Below the pieces are notes generated by a model. The model did no database searches. It saw only the letters and a program-made list of their open reading frames with translations, and was not told the DNA's origin. A stretch of DNA of 7,686 bases from assembly GCA_030840885.1 (NCBI GenBank), contig JAVEDQ010000097.1, positions 1 to 7,686 of the forward strand, given 5' to 3'. Below, piece by piece: positions 6,321 to 7,686 of the stretch (positions are counted from its first letter, which is position 1; each line of letters begins with the position of its first letter). A program made the position numbers and the translations under genes. This stretch comes from Frankiaceae bacterium (lineage in GTDB: Bacteria > Actinomycetota > Actinomycetes > Frankiales > Frankiaceae).

Positions 6321-6350
6321 TTGTTCGGGTTGTCGACCTCGCCGTAGAAA
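6321..6350 (+). promoter_or_regulatory. Possible promoter of the cobalamin-binding regulator gene
   Basis: TTGTTC (6321-6326) and TAGAAA (6345-6350) are 18 nt apart in the most AT-rich part of the 123-bp gap, giving a leader of about 65 nt. The match to consensus is only moderate. Three TCGAC/TCGAG units (near 6333, 6356 and 6372) overlap or flank it and could be regulator sites. Confidence 0.22.
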
Positions 6351-6387
6351 CCGGATCGACGGGTAAGTCTGTCGAGGTGCCGGCGAT

Positions 6388-6411
6388 TGCCGGTGCGGAA
6401 TCCGGCAGGAG
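6388..6411 (+). promoter_or_regulatory. Stem-loop touching the Shine-Dalgarno of the regulator gene
   Basis: TGCCGG (6388-6393) can pair with CCGGCA (6402-6407) around an 8-nt loop. The last base of the stem is the first base of AGGAG (6407-6411), the Shine-Dalgarno 11 nt before the ATG at 6423. A second TGCCGG copy at 6378-6383 could form an alternative stem with the same 3' arm. This may tune translation. It is much too small for a cobalamin riboswitch. Confidence 0.35.
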
Positions 6412-6422
6412 ATGTGACCCTG

Positions 6423-7274
6423 ATGACCGCTCGGTCAGCGCAGGTTAGCTTCCTGGTGGACGCGTTGCGGGCCGGGGACGCCGGCGCCGCGGAATCCGCG
6501 GCGTTGCTGCTGCTCTCCGGCGGGATGCCGCTGTCGGAGTTGTACGACGAGGTCGTGCTGCCCTTCTTCGCCGCGCTGCTCCTGGATCCCGCGATGGGTG
6601 GCATGCGCCTGGTGGACGAGCACCTGGCGAGCCGGGCTGCGGTCGATCTGGTGATGCTGCTGGGGCGCCGACAGACGCCGTGGACGGCAGACGCCAACGG
6701 TGCGGGCGGCCGTGGCGTGATCGTCCTCGGTGCCGTTCCGCGGGAATCGCACCTTTTGGGCGTGCGGATGCTCGCCCAGGTGCTGACCGGCCGGGGATGG
6801 ACGGTTCACCTGCTGGATTCATTGCCCTATGAGGTGCTGGCCTCCTACTGCGCCGCACTGCCCGTCAAGCCGCAGGCCATCGGTCTCACGCTGCACAGTG
6901 CGGCATCCGCTGCAGCGCTCCGCAGCGGTGTGGGAGCTCTGCGCACCGCGTTGCCCGACGTTCCCATCGTGCTGGGTGGGGCCGCTGTGGTGGCCAACCC
7001 GGGTCTGCCGGCCAAGGTCGGGGCCGCTGCCGGTGCGGTCGACCTCAACGGGGGCGTGGCCGCCGTCGAGCTGGTGACCAACCCGCTGACCCGGCGCGAG
7101 CGGGAGATCCTCGGGCTGGTCGCCTCGGGCGCCTCGAACGCACAGATCGCTACGCGCCTCTCGGTCCACAGCAGCACGGTGAAGACGCACCTCGAGCACG
7201 TGGCCGGCAAGCTCGGCACCTCCGATCGCACCGCGGCAGCCGTTCAGGGCCTGCGTCGCGGCTGGATCGACTGA
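6423..7274 (+). CDS. Cobalamin-binding-domain regulator with C-terminal LuxR HTH
   Basis: 283 residues, predicted cytoplasmic. Residues 1-85 form an all-helical cap like the B12-binding-2 domain of CarH/LitR and methionine synthase, with DEHLAS (65-70) giving the Glu-His pair E66-H67. Residues 97-215 read as a Rossmann-like B12-binding domain: GVIVLGAVPRESHLLG holds E108-x-H110-x-x-G113, where H110 would be the lower axial cobalt ligand. LTLHSAAS (155-162) and PIVLGGAA (181-188) are further core strands. Residues 220-283 are a complete LuxR/GerE HTH (LTRREREIL 222-230; probable recognition helix STVKTHL 251-257). There is no phosphoacceptor domain. It probably binds DNA in response to a cobalamin, possibly with light. 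The Trp of the CarH W-x9-EH motif is absent. The ATG at 6423 was chosen for AGGAG upstream; GTG 6414 and TTG 6387 are less likely. Confidence 0.85.
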   Translation: MTARSAQVSFLVDALRAGDAGAAESAALLLLSGGMPLSELYDEVVLPFFAALLLDPAMGGMRLVDEHLASRAAVDLVMLLGRRQTPWTADANGAGGRGVIVLGAVPRESHLLGVRMLAQVLTGRGWTVHLLDSLPYEVLASYCAALPVKPQAIGLTLHSAASAAALRSGVGALRTALPDVPIVLGGAAVVANPGLPAKVGAAAGAVDLNGGVAAVELVTNPLTRREREILGLVASGASNAQIATRLSVHSSTVKTHLEHVAGKLGTSDRTAAAVQGLRRGWID

Positions 7275-7289
7275 TATCAGGTGATCAGT
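7270..7289. repeat. Dyad spanning both stop codons of the convergent genes
   Basis: ACTGAT (7270-7275) and ATCAGT (7284-7289) are inverted 6-bp copies with an 8-nt centre. Nested in it is the perfect palindrome CTGATATCAG (7271-7280). It covers the whole 10-bp gap and both TGA stops. It may be a weak shared terminator; no strong hairpin or T run is present. Confidence 0.3.
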
Positions 7290-7677
7290 GCACGCCGCCG
7301 ATCTTGTCCGGCGTGATGGTCAGGATGATGCGCGTCTGCTCGCGCCCACCGAACCAGGGGTAGGGCCCGCCGAGGTAGCGCTGCGCCAACGCCTCGATGT
7401 GATCGGCGCCGCCCTCGGTGGTCGTCGCCGTGACACGGCCACGGACCTCGTAGTACCGCACGGGCTGGTCGGGGTCGCTGACGTTGAGCGCCACTCGGGC
7501 ATCGCGCTGGACGTTCTTGTCCTTCTGGAAACCCTGCACGGTATTGATCAGCACGTTCGCGCCGTCGGTGTCGACCCAGGTCTGCGTCATCTGCGGCGAC
7601 CCGTCCGGCATCAGCGTGGTGATGTAGCAGGGGCTCGGCCGTCGTAGCAGGGCGACGAGATCGTCGGGCAGATCCAC
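7285..7677 (-). CDS. PPOX-class flavin/F420-dependent protein
   Basis: 130 residues, split-barrel pyridoxamine-5'-phosphate-oxidase-like fold, of the short actinobacterial class usually annotated F420-dependent (TIGR03618-like). Visible family blocks are CYITTLMPDGSPQMTQTWVD (17-36), NVLINTVQGFQKDKNVQRD (41-59) with the basic residues that contact the cofactor phosphate in relatives, RVALNVSDPDQPVRYYEVRG (61-80), and HIEALAQRYLGGPYPW (93-108). It probably reduces a small molecule using F420H2, or binds flavin or F420; the substrate is unknown. The GTG start at 7677-7675 is preceded by GGAGAA at the right edge of the window (7681-7686), so the gene appears complete, although an upstream start cannot be excluded. 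It is convergent with the cobalamin-binding regulator, so the two are not co-transcribed. Confidence 0.88.
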   Translation of the reverse strand: MDLPDDLVALLRRPSPCYITTLMPDGSPQMTQTWVDTDGANVLINTVQGFQKDKNVQRDARVALNVSDPDQPVRYYEVRGRVTATTTEGGADHIEALAQRYLGGPYPWFGGREQTRIILTITPDKIGGVH

Positions 7678-7686
7678 AGGTTCTCC

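Noticed and set aside
6300..6422. Cobalamin riboswitch before the cobalamin-binding regulator
   Set aside because: Only 123 nt are available, no B12-box-like conserved sequence is seen, and the stems found are short.
1..7686. Mobile element, defence island, CRISPR, tRNA or rRNA
   Set aside because: No transposase, integrase, repeat-spacer array or RNA-gene sequence found; HNH and Ymh-like genes alone do not make a defence locus. Codon bias looks even across the window.

Overview
The window is about 7.7 kb of very GC-rich chromosomal DNA from a high-GC Gram-positive bacterium (Actinomycetota). The reasons are the third-position GC bias, a MalQ with the actinobacterial N-terminal extension, a DUF5130 protein, a PPOX protein of the kind that uses F420 in this phylum, and two start sites that look leaderless (TANNNT-N7-ATG). 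I cannot place it to genus. No rRNA, tRNA, CRISPR array, insertion sequence or phage gene is visible. It reads as an ordinary chromosomal segment, not an island.

Layout. Positions 1-1507 (minus) hold the N-terminal 502 codons of a prolyl oligopeptidase (family S9A); the gene runs off the left edge before its catalytic serine. A 196-bp divergent intergenic region with an 8-bp dyad separates it from a plus-strand run: a small HNH endonuclease (1704-2240), a protein resembling the TIGR02391/Ymh family (2319-3080), the 4-alpha-glucanotransferase MalQ (3159-5264), a small two-segment membrane protein (5420-5830) overlapping a DUF5130 protein (5817-6299), and an unusual regulator (6423-7274) that joins a cobalamin-binding domain to a C-terminal LuxR-type HTH. 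A PPOX-type flavin/F420 protein (7285-7677, minus) is convergent with the regulator, only 10 bp away.

Transcription units. MalQ is followed by a 15-bp G/C-rich hairpin (5344-5382) that pairs fully only in plus-strand RNA. It lies just before a leaderless-type promoter (TAATCT, 5407-5412) for the membrane-protein/DUF5130 pair. That pair is probably translationally coupled through a 14-nt overlap and a strong Shine-Dalgarno. The Ymh-like gene has the same leaderless layout (TACCGT at 2306-2311).

Function. MalQ acts on maltodextrin/glycogen. The S9 peptidase cleaves peptides after proline. The HNH, Ymh-like and DUF5130/membrane genes have no established role that I know of. The most noteworthy gene is the cobalamin-binding LuxR-type regulator. 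It keeps the E-x-H-x-x-G cobalamin-ligand motif and the Glu-His pair of CarH/LitR photoreceptors, but carries a LuxR HTH at the C-terminus where those have an N-terminal MerR HTH. It also lacks the Trp of their W-x9-EH motif. It is a candidate B12- or light-responsive regulator of unusual architecture.
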